A stretch of DNA of 64,000 nucleotides from Bacteroidota bacterium (GCA_009773515.1 WSXX01000004.1:155041-219040); one strand, 5' to 3'; counted from the stretch's first letter, positions 36,151 to 44,457 are shown. Notes: generated by a model not told the origin, from the letters alone. A program made the numbers and translations.

Positions 36151-37317
36151 ATGCTGACGCTCATCAAAAATGCTGAAATATATGCTCCTGAAAAACTGGG
36201 GAAAACTGACATTCTGCTTGCTGGCGGTAAAATAATTCTGCTTGGTGAAAATATTGAATTACCAGAGCGTCTTTCCGCAAAAATAATAGATGCTGAAGGT
36301 TTGATGCTTACTCCCGGCTTTATTGATGCCCACGTTCATATAGCTGGAGCTGGCGGAGAAGGTGGCCCGGCAAGCCGCACTCCCGAGCTGCAACTCAGCG
36401 ATATGATAAAAGCAGGGGTTACCACAGTTGTCGGATGTCTTGGCACCGATGGTATTACCCGAAGTGTTGAAAGTGTGTTGATGAAAGTGAAATCATTGCG
36501 TGCTGAAGGGGTGTCGGCCTGGATGTACACAGGTTCATATCAGGTTCCGACTCCATCAATCACCGGTGATATTGCCCGGGATATTACATTGATAGAGGAG
36601 GTTATTGGAGTTGGAGAAGTGGCAATTTCCGATCACAGATCTTCGGTGCCATCGGTGGATGAGTTAACACGCATTACAGCACATGCCCGTGTGGCAGGCA
36701 TGATAGGCGGGAAAGCAGGTATTGTTAATATACACATGGGAGATGCAAAAGACCCTTTCAGTCCGCTTTACAGGGTTGTGGAAAACAGCGAACTTACGCT
36801 CAGGCAGTTTCTGCCCACGCACATCAACCGCAACGACTATATTTTTGAAGATGCCAAAAAGTACGCCATGCACGGCTATGTAGATATTACCACCAGCTCG
36901 TATCCGTATTTCCCTGAATATGAAATAAAACCATCAAAAGCACTTAAACAGCTTCTGGATGCAGGGGTTCCTTCGGAACACATTACTTTCACTTCGGATG
37001 CATGCGGGTCATTGCCCGGATTTGATCCGGTAAGCGGTGAACTTATCAGGCTTGAAAGCGGTCTTCCGTCTTCAAACCTGAGAGAACTGCGCGATGCAGT
37101 TGCAGATGAAAAAATTTCTCTGGAAACTGCACTTCAGGTGCTTACTTCGAACCCTGCCCGCATTCTTAAATTAAAACAAAAAGGTAAAATTGCTCCGGGA
37201 ATGGATGCCGACCTCCTGCTTTTGGATAAAAACTTTGAAATTCATTCTGTTTTTGCAATGGGTATATTGCTTTTGGAGAATTATATCTTGCTGAAAAAGG
37301 GAGCATACGAAAGGTAA
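36151..37317 (+). CDS. iadA: Isoaspartyl dipeptidase (beta-aspartyl peptidase)
   Basis: 388 residues, metal-dependent amidohydrolase. It hydrolyses beta-aspartyl (isoaspartyl) dipeptides in the cytosol. Visible metal-site elements: the HxH pair in TPGFIDAHVHIAG, GIVNIHMGDAKDPF, FLPTHINRNDYIF and the catalytic Asp in ITFTSDACGS, plus GKIAPGMDADLLLLD near the end. Where the E. coli enzyme has the carboxylated bridging lysine (before AISDHRS), this one reads GEVAISDHRSS, with Glu in the region of the bridge. I use the ATG at 36151; the frame also opens with a TTG two codons earlier. Divergent partner of the cyanophycinase-like gene; together they could release Asp plus Arg (or another amino acid) from beta-linked peptides. 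Confidence 0.92.
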   Translation: MLTLIKNAEIYAPEKLGKTDILLAGGKIILLGENIELPERLSAKIIDAEGLMLTPGFIDAHVHIAGAGGEGGPASRTPELQLSDMIKAGVTTVVGCLGTDGITRSVESVLMKVKSLRAEGVSAWMYTGSYQVPTPSITGDIARDITLIEEVIGVGEVAISDHRSSVPSVDELTRITAHARVAGMIGGKAGIVNIHMGDAKDPFSPLYRVVENSELTLRQFLPTHINRNDYIFEDAKKYAMHGYVDITTSSYPYFPEYEIKPSKALKQLLDAGVPSEHITFTSDACGSLPGFDPVSGELIRLESGLPSSNLRELRDAVADEKISLETALQVLTSNPARILKLKQKGKIAPGMDADLLLLDKNFEIHSVFAMGILLLENYILLKKGAYER

Positions 37318-37367
37318 TTTTCAGGCATTATTTTCTATAGTTGTTGTTTAGGAAACATTAATGCAAT

Positions 37368-37407
37368 ATTTCTGTTTAATAATTTCATCAAAATATTAAA
37401 CAGAAAT
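37368..37407. promoter_or_regulatory. 14-bp perfect inverted repeat overlapping the start codon of the SDR gene
   Basis: ATTTCTGTTTAATA at 37368-37381 and its exact complement at 37394-37407, 12-nt loop. The right arm includes the first two bases of the ATG at 37406. As RNA it would fold over the start codon; as DNA it could be an operator. It lacks GC content and a T-tract, so a terminator for iadA is unlikely. Confidence 0.6.
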
Positions 37408-38110
37408 GAATTTAGTGATATTAATTGCCGGCGCAACCGGAACCATAGGATCGGCCATAGTAAAGTTGCTTTCTGAAGATAATTACACCCTTATTCTTAC
37501 AGGCAGGGATGCTGCAAAACTCCTGAGTCTTGCCAACGAAACAGGAATTGACCGTGCCAACCTTTTTGAGATGGATATTACCTGCGACGATCAGGTAAAA
37601 AGAACCGTTGCTGAAATAATAGAAAAATTCGGATTACCTGACGTTCTGATAAACGCTACCGGAACGGGAATTATTAAACCTATTGAAAGCCTTGGTGTAC
37701 AGGATTTTACCGCCACTATTGAAGTTAATCTGATCGGTGCTTTCAGGCTTTTGAAAGAGTTGACTCCGGCAATGAAAGAACGGAAAACCGGATTGATCAT
37801 TCATTTGCCCGGTGTTCTGGGCAAAACTCCCATGGCTGGAGCGATGGCGTATGCAGCTTCCAAATATGGGTTGAACGGAATGATTAAATCACTTCGCGAA
37901 GAGCTCAAACGTACTCAGGTAAAAATTGTGCAATTGTTTGTTGGCGGTGTTGATACCCATTTCTGGGACAACATAGAATTAAAAGTACAGCGCGAAAAGT
38001 TTCTGACTGCCAATGAAATAGCCAGGGCAGTAAAATTCCTGCTCGACCAGCCGGCAGAAGGAGTCATCTCAGAAATGGTTATTCAGCCAATGAATCATCA
38101 GGCCATTTGA
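37406..38110 (+). CDS. SDR-family oxidoreductase lacking the usual catalytic serine
   Basis: 234 residues, classical short-chain dehydrogenase fold: LIAGATGTIGSAIVKLL (coenzyme binding; the usual TGxxxGIG is varied), DVLINATGTG at the NNAG position, LKELTPAMKERK and the YxxxK pair in AYAASKYGLNGM. The serine normally 13 residues before the tyrosine is replaced: the strand reads LIIHLPGVLGK, with Gly. Activity may be altered or lost, or another residue may substitute. It starts 88 bp after iadA on the same strand, with a striking hairpin over its ATG. Substrate is unknown. Confidence 0.9.
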   Translation: MNLVILIAGATGTIGSAIVKLLSEDNYTLILTGRDAAKLLSLANETGIDRANLFEMDITCDDQVKRTVAEIIEKFGLPDVLINATGTGIIKPIESLGVQDFTATIEVNLIGAFRLLKELTPAMKERKTGLIIHLPGVLGKTPMAGAMAYAASKYGLNGMIKSLREELKRTQVKIVQLFVGGVDTHFWDNIELKVQREKFLTANEIARAVKFLLDQPAEGVISEMVIQPMNHQAI

Positions 38111-38184
38111 TGAATAAATTCTGAATACTGTCCGGTAATTTTTCTTCAAATATCCGGCAGGGTAAGCATGTAAACTCTTTTCAA

Positions 38185-38192
38185 TACCTTTG
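38185..38192 (+). promoter_or_regulatory. Possible -7 box (TACCTTTG) of the glycosyltransferase gene
   Basis: TACCTTTG fits TAnnTTTG and ends 20 bp before the ATG at 38213. No matching -33 TTTG is seen. Confidence 0.45.
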
Positions 38193-38212
38193 TGCCTGAC
38201 AAGTAAGTCAGG

Positions 38213-39718
38213 ATGAAAATTAAAGAATTGTTTTCGGTGGGTATTCTGAGGCGGGGTTTTATGGCCCTGCTTGCAGTGATGGTATTTGTACCACTTTTAT
38301 TTCTCAATTTGAGGAATGATCACGATTGGGGCGACGACTTTGCACAATACCTTGAGCAAGCTGAAAATATTTCGCTCGGAAAACCGATGGCCCAAACCGG
38401 GTATATTTACAATCCGGAGTACCCCAGCCTTGGTCCACAGGCTTATCCGCCGGGTTTCCCGCTTTTAATTGCTCCCATCACCGCAAAGTATGGGAATGAA
38501 GTGGTTCCGTACAATTATTTTATCTCCGTATTCCTGATTCTGCTTGCTGTAACCGCTGTGCTTTTGTTTTACAAATATTCCGGTTGGACTGCAGCAATTC
38601 TTGCAAGTGCAGTACTTTATTACAACCCATACATTCTCAACCTGAAAGCCGAAATAATGGCTGATATTCCATTTGCTTTGCTTTTTGCGATATTTCTGTT
38701 GTGGATTTCCAGCGCAGATGTCACATCGAAGCAGAACTGGATATTCACCGGGTTAATTGCCGGATGTGCCATCCTCGTCAAATCCATTGGACTTGTATTG
38801 CCATTGTCGCTTTTTATATTTGCGACTCAGGGAATTATTATAGCCTTATACAATAAGATTCCTTTCCAAAAAGCAATTTATGCCGTGAAAGCTTATTTTT
38901 TTGCGGCAATTCTTTCCATGGCAATTTACTGGATCTCAAATGTTATTTTTATGCGCGGTGCCGGTGGAGGTGGTTATCTGAATATTTTTGATTTCGGAAT
39001 ATTATCCGAAGCCTTTGCCACCAATATATACACATACGCTGAAGCCATCCGTTTGTTTTTCGTCAACCCTGATTCTCCGCTTTTCTGGATAGGATTCCCG
39101 ATTGCCTCTTTGATTTTTGCATTCTTTATCACCGGTCTTATTCTTTCTTTTTCGAAGATTCCTGTTTTATTTGATTGGATTACTGTTGCATATATCGGCT
39201 TGTTGCTGGTATATCCATATCATCATTCAGGATTCAGATTTCTGCTGCCTCTGGCACCGGTTATAATCATTTATAGTCTGAAAACACTGCAACTGCTGGC
39301 AAACTCAAAATCGGCACAATGGATAACATCGGGAGTTTCCATAATGATACTGCTTACCTACATTCAGGTGATGCCGGGTTATTATGTTCCTGAAGATAAA
39401 TTTGAAGATGGACCTTATGCAACGCATGTTTCAGATGCGTTTGCTCAAATTGCCTTAATAACATCTGATGAATCGAGAATAGTATTTATTAAACCGCGCG
39501 CACTTGCCAGATTCTCGGGGCGCAAAGCCATGTCGCATCATCCATTATCAACATCCGTTGAAATTTATAGTGAACTGAAACCATTAACGCCAACACATTA
39601 TCTTGTTTATTCAGGCTTGCCCGATCCGGCGCTGGAGCATTACCTGAAAACCAATCAGAATGATACACGGATGGTATGGCGGGATGAGTTTTTCAGATTA
39701 TACCAAAAGATAAATTAG
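38213..39718 (+). CDS. GT-C fold glycosyltransferase (family 39-like), inner membrane
   Basis: 501 residues with about 10-11 membrane helices. After helix 1 comes a periplasmic acidic motif NDHDWGDDFAQYLEQA (Asp41-Asp42), the position at which GT-C enzymes hold the catalytic acid, then GPQAYPPGFPLLIAPI and a second acidic loop KAEIMADIPFALLFAIF. The last ~90 residues are a small soluble domain (RIVFIKPRALARFSGRK, THYLVYSGLP). GT-C enzymes use polyprenyl-phosphate sugars to glycosylate lipids or proteins outside the membrane. Its stop codon TAG lies within the 6-bp duplicated target of the adjacent MITE-like element. Confidence 0.85.
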   Translation: MKIKELFSVGILRRGFMALLAVMVFVPLLFLNLRNDHDWGDDFAQYLEQAENISLGKPMAQTGYIYNPEYPSLGPQAYPPGFPLLIAPITAKYGNEVVPYNYFISVFLILLAVTAVLLFYKYSGWTAAILASAVLYYNPYILNLKAEIMADIPFALLFAIFLLWISSADVTSKQNWIFTGLIAGCAILVKSIGLVLPLSLFIFATQGIIIALYNKIPFQKAIYAVKAYFFAAILSMAIYWISNVIFMRGAGGGGYLNIFDFGILSEAFATNIYTYAEAIRLFFVNPDSPLFWIGFPIASLIFAFFITGLILSFSKIPVLFDWITVAYIGLLLVYPYHHSGFRFLLPLAPVIIIYSLKTLQLLANSKSAQWITSGVSIMILLTYIQVMPGYYVPEDKFEDGPYATHVSDAFAQIALITSDESRIVFIKPRALARFSGRKAMSHHPLSTSVEIYSELKPLTPTHYLVYSGLPDPALEHYLKTNQNDTRMVWRDEFFRLYQKIN

Positions 39719-39771
39719 GATTCAAAGTCGTTTAGTAAGACCCCAGATGGAATAAAAAATGAAAAAGTATC

Positions 39772-39787
39772 CTTCGACTCCGCTCAG
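39772..39787 (-). repeat. REP-like 16-mer, copy 1
   Basis: CTTCGACTCCGCTCAG, the complement of CTGAGCGGAGTCGAAG, inside the MITE-like element. Confidence 0.75.
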
Positions 39788-39857
39788 GAGGACATCGTAT
39801 AGAATTGATATTTAGTGCATTAAGATGATGCAGTGAACACTATAAACGAATGTAACA

Positions 39858-39873
39858 CTGAGCGGAGTCGAAG
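39858..39873 (+). repeat. REP-like 16-mer, copy 2 (inverted relative to copy 1)
   Basis: CTGAGCGGAGTCGAAG, flanked as CA...TG. Together with copy 1 it could pair over a 70-nt loop in a transcript. Confidence 0.75.
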
Positions 39874-39953
39874 TGTTTAAACGCTTGATTTAACTGTCAT
39901 CTCTGCATTATGCTCAAATATTTTTTGAGTTACAACTCAGGATGACTGTCAGT

Positions 39954-39994
39954 CTGAGCCTGCCTGCCGCGCAGTCAGGCAGGCGGAGTCGAAG
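39954..39994 (+). repeat. REP-like 16-mer, copy 3, split by a 25-nt palindrome
   Basis: CTGAG (39954-39958) and CGGAGTCGAAG (39984-39994) are separated by 25 nt (39959-39983) whose ends, CCTGCCTG and CAGGCAGG, are perfect inverted repeats. The unbroken word would be identical to copy 2. Confidence 0.75.
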
Positions 39995-40029
39995 ACAATT
40001 TTTCTTAACTAAACGACATTGAATTAGGA

Positions 40030-40755
40030 TTACGAAAGTACCTCCTGAAGCACTTTTACCGTTTTCATTTCGCCCATATCGGGAATATGTAGCCTGTAAT
40101 ATTCAATCAACCGGCTTAGCAAATCGTTTCGCACTTCCCGTGGAAACCGTATTTCGCCCAGCGATAGGAAATCAGCCAATTGAAGTTTTTCAAGCATTGA
40201 GGCAGCTGCACCTGAAATATAATAACGGTGAAGTGGTTCGGAATCCATAAAAAGTCCTTCTTCCATATCAAAATAGCGACCTTCTGCAGCTTTCGAAAAA
40301 CGCGGCGCAAATCCCAGAAAAGAAGTCAAACGAAGCATAAAAAGCAAATGAAATGCCGGAAGACTGATTTCCGGATTGTTCAGCAGATCAACCGATGCAT
40401 CAATAAAGTGAAAAATTCCCGGGTTAGGTTCTTCCTCTTTTATACATTTAAACAGCAGTTCATTGATAAACATCAAAACCGAGCTTCTCGACATATCGTC
40501 GGTGATGACAGGTATATGTTTGCACAGACTGGCTTCTTTAATAAAGTGTAGTGATCGGTTGTCTTTGTGGTCTGCAATTATATCCAGCATACTCATGTGG
40601 TTAAAAAGTGCCGAGCGGAGTTTTGATTTTCTGCTGTACAAACCTTTCACCAAATAAGATTTCAACCCGAATTGTTCAGTATAAATCTTTACTATAGCGC
40701 CTGAATCGCCATATCGTATTACGTGAAAAACAAATCCTCGGGTGTTAAAATGCAT
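40030..40755 (-). CDS. recO: DNA repair protein RecO
   Basis: 241 residues matching the Bacteroidota RecO form: an N-terminal OB-fold with TRGFVFHVIRYGDSGAIVKIYTEQFG and YLVKGLYSRKSKLRSALFNHM, then a helical C-terminal domain with PAFHLLFMLRLTSFLGFAP and FDMEEGLFM. RecO anneals single strands and, with RecR, loads RecA in the RecF pathway. The cysteine zinc site present in some RecO proteins is not seen. It is monocistronic and convergent with the GT-C gene; its stop codon directly abuts the target duplication of the MITE-like element. Confidence 0.92.
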   Translation of the reverse strand: MHFNTRGFVFHVIRYGDSGAIVKIYTEQFGLKSYLVKGLYSRKSKLRSALFNHMSMLDIIADHKDNRSLHFIKEASLCKHIPVITDDMSRSSVLMFINELLFKCIKEEEPNPGIFHFIDASVDLLNNPEISLPAFHLLFMLRLTSFLGFAPRFSKAAEGRYFDMEEGLFMDSEPLHRYYISGAAASMLEKLQLADFLSLGEIRFPREVRNDLLSRLIEYYRLHIPDMGEMKTVKVLQEVLS

Positions 40756-40925
40756 GGGATAAAGTTAAAGCTTTTGGCAATTCAATAGATACGAGGACTT
40801 AAACAACTTAAAATCCAACTGAATCAGGATTTTGCTGACAAACAGGAAAAATCAATTATCTTTATACAAGCAGGTTCAATAAAAAAACCTAAATTAGCAC
40901 CTTGGAATCTTAAAGCCCCGCAGCC

Positions 40926-41777
40926 ATGAAAGAGATCATTGTAGCCATCGATTTTTCAAAGGGATCACTTCACGCCCTTGATTATGCCATTGCCTTTGCC
41001 AACCTTGTAAAAAGTAATATCATGATGGTGTGGGTTGATGGTCATGTAAATCAGGATTCTGTATTTTCAACAGACACCAATGAATTTCGTGATGAAGCTG
41101 TCAAAAATATGGACGAGATTATGAGGACCAGAAAGGGGATGATGAAAAATGGCAAACTTTCATACAAGCTTCGCAAAGGAAAAGTTTATCAGGAAATGGC
41201 CAATCAGGCGAAGATAAACAATGCTTCATTGATTATTGCCGGAACCCACGGAGTTACTGGTTATGAAGAATTCTGGATTGGCAGCAATGCCTACAAAATT
41301 GTATCCTATGCCCCCTGTCCTGTAGTAACTGTGCGTTATGATTTCGACATGAGAGAAGATGGCATAAAGAGCATAGTACTGCCCATTGACAGCACCCTTG
41401 ACACCAGAGAAAAAGTTCCTTTCACCATAAATATGGCCAAAGCATTAGGTGCCGATATTCATATTCTTGCGCTCTACACAACTTCATTAAAAGCGGTGCA
41501 AAGAAAAGTTGACAATCATGCCCGTCAGGTTCAGAAAGCAATTACTGATGCAGGCATTAATCATTATCTGGAAGGCGTTCATGCTGAAAATATTACCAAT
41601 GCTTCCATCGATTATGCAATCAAGGTAAATGCCGATCTTATTGCCATTATGACCGAGCAGGAGACCAATGCATCAAACATTCTGTTGGGACCTTATGCCC
41701 AGCAAATGGTAAACCATTCACCGGTTCCGGTGTTGAGTATTCAACCAAAAGAAATATATTCAATTTCTACCCGTTAG
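40926..41777 (+). CDS. Universal stress protein, two UspA domains
   Basis: 283 residues, tandem UspA domains (about 1-140 and 150-275). The first has a complete ATP-binding motif G-2x-G-9x-G-S in GTHGVTGYEEFWIGSNA; the second has DLIAIMTEQE and a degenerate motif ending in QQMVNHSPVPVLSI. A paralogue of the same length and layout lies at 44533-45384 on the other strand. The stop is followed after 6 bp by a SPOR-domain gene, so the two are likely co-transcribed. The role is probably a stress or energy-state response, by family. Confidence 0.92.
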   Translation: MKEIIVAIDFSKGSLHALDYAIAFANLVKSNIMMVWVDGHVNQDSVFSTDTNEFRDEAVKNMDEIMRTRKGMMKNGKLSYKLRKGKVYQEMANQAKINNASLIIAGTHGVTGYEEFWIGSNAYKIVSYAPCPVVTVRYDFDMREDGIKSIVLPIDSTLDTREKVPFTINMAKALGADIHILALYTTSLKAVQRKVDNHARQVQKAITDAGINHYLEGVHAENITNASIDYAIKVNADLIAIMTEQETNASNILLGPYAQQMVNHSPVPVLSIQPKEIYSISTR

Positions 41778-41783
41778 TTAATT

Positions 41784-42200
41784 ATGCGTTTTGTAATTTC
41801 ATTCATCTTTGTGTTGTTTTTATTGCCGGTTGCTTTTGCGCAACAAGGTAGTGTTCAGATAGTTGCTGATGAAAAGATTGATCTTCTCATAGATAAGCAC
41901 AAGTACCTTAACCGTCATCAGGCAGTGCTTGATGGTTGGCGGGTTCAGATATTTTTTGATGCCGGGGCAAATTCAAAACGAAAAGCCACTGAAGTGCAGA
42001 GTCGTTTTACATCCAGATATTCGGGAGTTGCAGCCTATCTGTCTTTCAAAGAGCCTTATTACAGAATCAGAATCGGCGATTTCAGAACCCGGATAGAAGC
42101 GGAGGGATTTCTGCAAAAAATTAAAGGGGAGTATCCCAATGCATTTGCGGTGAGCGAAAAAATCAATCCACCACCATTAACTGAAGTTAAAACTGAATAA
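41784..42200 (+). CDS. Exported SPOR-domain protein
   Basis: 138 residues: a signal peptide (ending PVAFAQ), a short linker, then a SPOR domain (about 50-125; GWRVQIFFDAGANSKRKATE, YYRIRIGDFRTRIEAEGF, YPNAFAVSEKI). SPOR domains bind denuded septal peptidoglycan and target proteins to division sites. It follows a universal stress protein gene by 6 bp. With nothing but a SPOR domain, it may act in the periplasm or as a binding adaptor. Confidence 0.9.
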   Translation: MRFVISFIFVLFLLPVAFAQQGSVQIVADEKIDLLIDKHKYLNRHQAVLDGWRVQIFFDAGANSKRKATEVQSRFTSRYSGVAAYLSFKEPYYRIRIGDFRTRIEAEGFLQKIKGEYPNAFAVSEKINPPPLTEVKTE

Positions 42201-42307
42201 TGGAGGGGTGCTGACTCCTGACAGATTTACAATCAAACATTCTGCTTCCTTTGTAGTTCCCTGCGGTTGATTTTTTGTTTTACTCCCCGGAAGAAAAAAG
42301 CCGGGAT

Positions 42308-43180
42308 CTATTTTTTCGTCAGGTCCCACCAGGCATCTTCAAAAAAGCAGGCTGTTACCAATTCTTTCGGTGTAAATTCAAAATAATAATTTACAGGAGT
42401 AATGGCCGCCGGAGGGTTCTGCCACAACTCACCTTTTGGAGCTTGTGGTTCAAAAATGGCATTGACCCTTGTGCTGAAATCTATGGGTGACCGCTTACGG
42501 GAATCAGAAATCACATAAAAAGGTTTTGCCGCTTCACGACAAACCAAAGCTATAGGGTAAGTACCTATTTTATTGGTAAATCCATCGGTAAACACATTGT
42601 CAGCACCAACCACTGCAAAATCAATTTCAGAGATAAACCGGCCAACTGCAGCTTCATTTATAAAATGCACCTTGCAGCCCAGATCAGATAAAACGCGCGC
42701 CTGAAGTTTACCTTCAAATACCGGCCCCGACATGGTCTGATATATCGATGGGAAAATATTATGGTTTGCCAGATGTTCAAAAAGCACATGAATGGTAGAG
42801 CTGTTGCTGTGAAGCAGTACTCTCTTTCCCTGAAAATGAATGATTCTCTCCATCTTTTCAGCAGCCTTTCCTATACTTTCATTCCACTCGTGATTGTAAT
42901 CATCTATAAAATGCTCAATTCTCTGCACTGTTCGCTGATGTGGCAGCGACTTTAGTTCAAGTTCTTCAAGCAGATCGAAAAATTGTTGCAAAAAGTGATG
43001 AAGTACAGCCAGATCAGGAAAATGAGTGGTTACTTTCAGCAGGTTTTCCCGCAGATACTCAGTATTCAGATCCTGACCATTGAGGTAAGTATGGATACTT
43101 TTTATTATTTTCTCGAGAATGGCAGCAGAACCTGAATAGTTATCAGAGATCAGTTCGCGTATTTTTAGTTCAAATGACAT
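42308..43180 (-). CDS. eIF2B alpha/beta/delta-like family protein
   Basis: 290 residues. N-terminal helical part (1-110), then a Rossmann-like C-terminal part with KRVLLHSNSSTIHVLFEHL, VHFINEAAVGRFISEIDFA, VVGADNVFTDGFTNKIGTYP and AAKPFYVISDSRKR, the pattern of the eIF2B/MtnA/ribose-1,5-bisphosphate isomerase superfamily (VxGAD and NKxGT motifs). Bacterial members are sugar-phosphate isomerases or uncharacterised; the MtnA catalytic cysteine region is not obvious, so I make no specific claim. It is divergent from the class II aldolase gene (136-bp gap), which may hint at sugar-phosphate metabolism. Confidence 0.8.
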   Translation of the reverse strand: MSFELKIRELISDNYSGSAAILEKIIKSIHTYLNGQDLNTEYLRENLLKVTTHFPDLAVLHHFLQQFFDLLEELELKSLPHQRTVQRIEHFIDDYNHEWNESIGKAAEKMERIIHFQGKRVLLHSNSSTIHVLFEHLANHNIFPSIYQTMSGPVFEGKLQARVLSDLGCKVHFINEAAVGRFISEIDFAVVGADNVFTDGFTNKIGTYPIALVCREAAKPFYVISDSRKRSPIDFSTRVNAIFEPQAPKGELWQNPPAAITPVNYYFEFTPKELVTACFFEDAWWDLTKK

Positions 43181-43267
43181 GGTGCATTGTGTTGTTAAAC
43201 AGTGCTATACAGGTTATGGTAAAAAGAAAACCTTAAACTATCCGAAAGCAGTTCGCTGGAAATTGTT

Positions 43268-43275
43268 TACCTTTG
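43268..43275 (+). promoter_or_regulatory. Possible -7 box (TACCTTTG) of the aldolase gene
   Basis: TACCTTTG fits TAnnTTTG; the start codon follows after 41 bp. A -33 TTTG is not clear. Confidence 0.5.
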
Positions 43276-43316
43276 CGAAGATAATTCATAAAGTTTAATT
43301 AAACCAAAACGGCAAG

Positions 43317-44396
43317 ATGTCAGAGAAAATTTTCGATAAAGTAAAACCGGGGGTGGTTACCGGAGATGATGTTCAGGAAGTATTTCGTATTGCCCGTGCC
43401 AACGGATTTGCGTTACCTGCTGTAAATGTAGTCGGTACCGATTCAATTAACGCAGTACTTGAAGCTGCGAAAGAAGTTAATTCTCCTGTAATCATTCAGT
43501 TTTCAAACGGAGGGGCTCATTTCTATGCAGGAAAATTCCTGAGCAATGATGGCGAACGTGCAGCCATAGCCGGAGCTATTTCAGGTGCCGAACATGTACA
43601 TAAAATGGCTGAGCTTTACGGAGTGCCTGTAATTGTGCATACCGACCATGCAGCAAAAAAATTGCTTCCTTGGATTGATGGCCTGCTTGATGCAGGTGAA
43701 CGCTTTTTTGCCACTAATGGAAAGCCTCTTTTCAGTTCTCATATGCTCGATCTTTCTGAAGAGCCACTTCACGAGAATATTGAAATCTGTGCTGAATACC
43801 TGAAGCGAATGAGCAAACTGGGGATGACCCTCGAAATTGAACTCGGTGTTACAGGTGGTGAAGAAGACGGTGTTGACAATACCGGCGTTGACAGTTCAAA
43901 GCTTTACACACAACCCGAAGAAGTTGCCTATGCTTATGAGCATCTGCTGAAAATCAGCGATCGTTTTACCATCGCGGCTTCGTTTGGCAATGTGCATGGT
44001 GTTTACAAACCCGGCAATGTTAAACTTGAACCTAAAATCCTCAAAAAATCACAGGAATATATCCAGCAGAAATTCAATACCGTTGAAAAACCTGTGAATT
44101 TTGTATTTCATGGTGGCTCAGGTTCCAGCCGCGAAGAAATCCGCGAAGCCATCTCATACGGCGTAATCAAAATGAACATCGATACCGATACACAATGGGC
44201 AACCTGGGAAGGTATTATGAACTATTATAAAAAATACGAAGGTTATCTGCAGGGTCAGATTGGCAATCCCGAAGGAGATGACAAACCAAACAAGAAATAT
44301 TACGACCCGCGCAAGTGGTTGAACGAAGCTCAGAAAACAATGATTGCCCGCTTAAAAGCTGCTTTCGAAGACCTGAATAGTATTGACAGGAATTAA
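43317..44396 (+). CDS. fbaA: Fructose-bisphosphate aldolase, class II
   Basis: 359 residues, class IIA form. It cleaves fructose 1,6-bisphosphate to dihydroxyacetone phosphate and glyceraldehyde 3-phosphate. Visible: the zinc and catalytic segment VIVHTDHAAKKLLPWIDG (Asp110, His111), EIELGVTGGEEDG, the zinc histidine in ASFGNVHGVYKPG, the phosphate-binding FVFHGGSGSSREEI and KMNIDTDTQWATW. Length matches E. coli FbaA. Monocistronic with its own terminator, shared with the convergent universal stress gene. Confidence 0.96.
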   Translation: MSEKIFDKVKPGVVTGDDVQEVFRIARANGFALPAVNVVGTDSINAVLEAAKEVNSPVIIQFSNGGAHFYAGKFLSNDGERAAIAGAISGAEHVHKMAELYGVPVIVHTDHAAKKLLPWIDGLLDAGERFFATNGKPLFSSHMLDLSEEPLHENIEICAEYLKRMSKLGMTLEIELGVTGGEEDGVDNTGVDSSKLYTQPEEVAYAYEHLLKISDRFTIAASFGNVHGVYKPGNVKLEPKILKKSQEYIQQKFNTVEKPVNFVFHGGSGSSREEIREAISYGVIKMNIDTDTQWATWEGIMNYYKKYEGYLQGQIGNPEGDDKPNKKYYDPRKWLNEAQKTMIARLKAAFEDLNSIDRN

Positions 44397-44457
44397 ATCC
44401 TGATGATAATGAATAGCCAGATTAGAGACTGGTATTCATGACAAAGTTTCTGATAAA

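Larger units (their letters stand above)
39721..40023. mobile_element. 303-bp MITE-like element with terminal inverted repeats and 6-bp target duplication
   Basis: The left end TTCAAAGTCGTTTAGTAAGA (39721-39740) matches the complement of the right end (40003-40023, reading TTCAATGTCGTTTAGTTAAG inward) with one mismatch and one gap. Both sides are flanked by TTAGGA (39715-39720 and 40024-40029), a perfect 6-bp direct repeat as left by transposition. The interior has no gene but carries copies of a 16-nt REP-like word, CTGAGCGGAGTCGAAG, in both orientations. It sits between the stop codons of two convergent genes. A transposase to mobilise it is not in the window. Confidence 0.82.

Noticed and set aside
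42286..42305. Short inverted repeat CCCGG/CCGGG after the eIF2B-like gene
   Set aside because: The stem is only 5 bp with a 10-nt A-rich loop and a broken T-tract; too weak to call a terminator.
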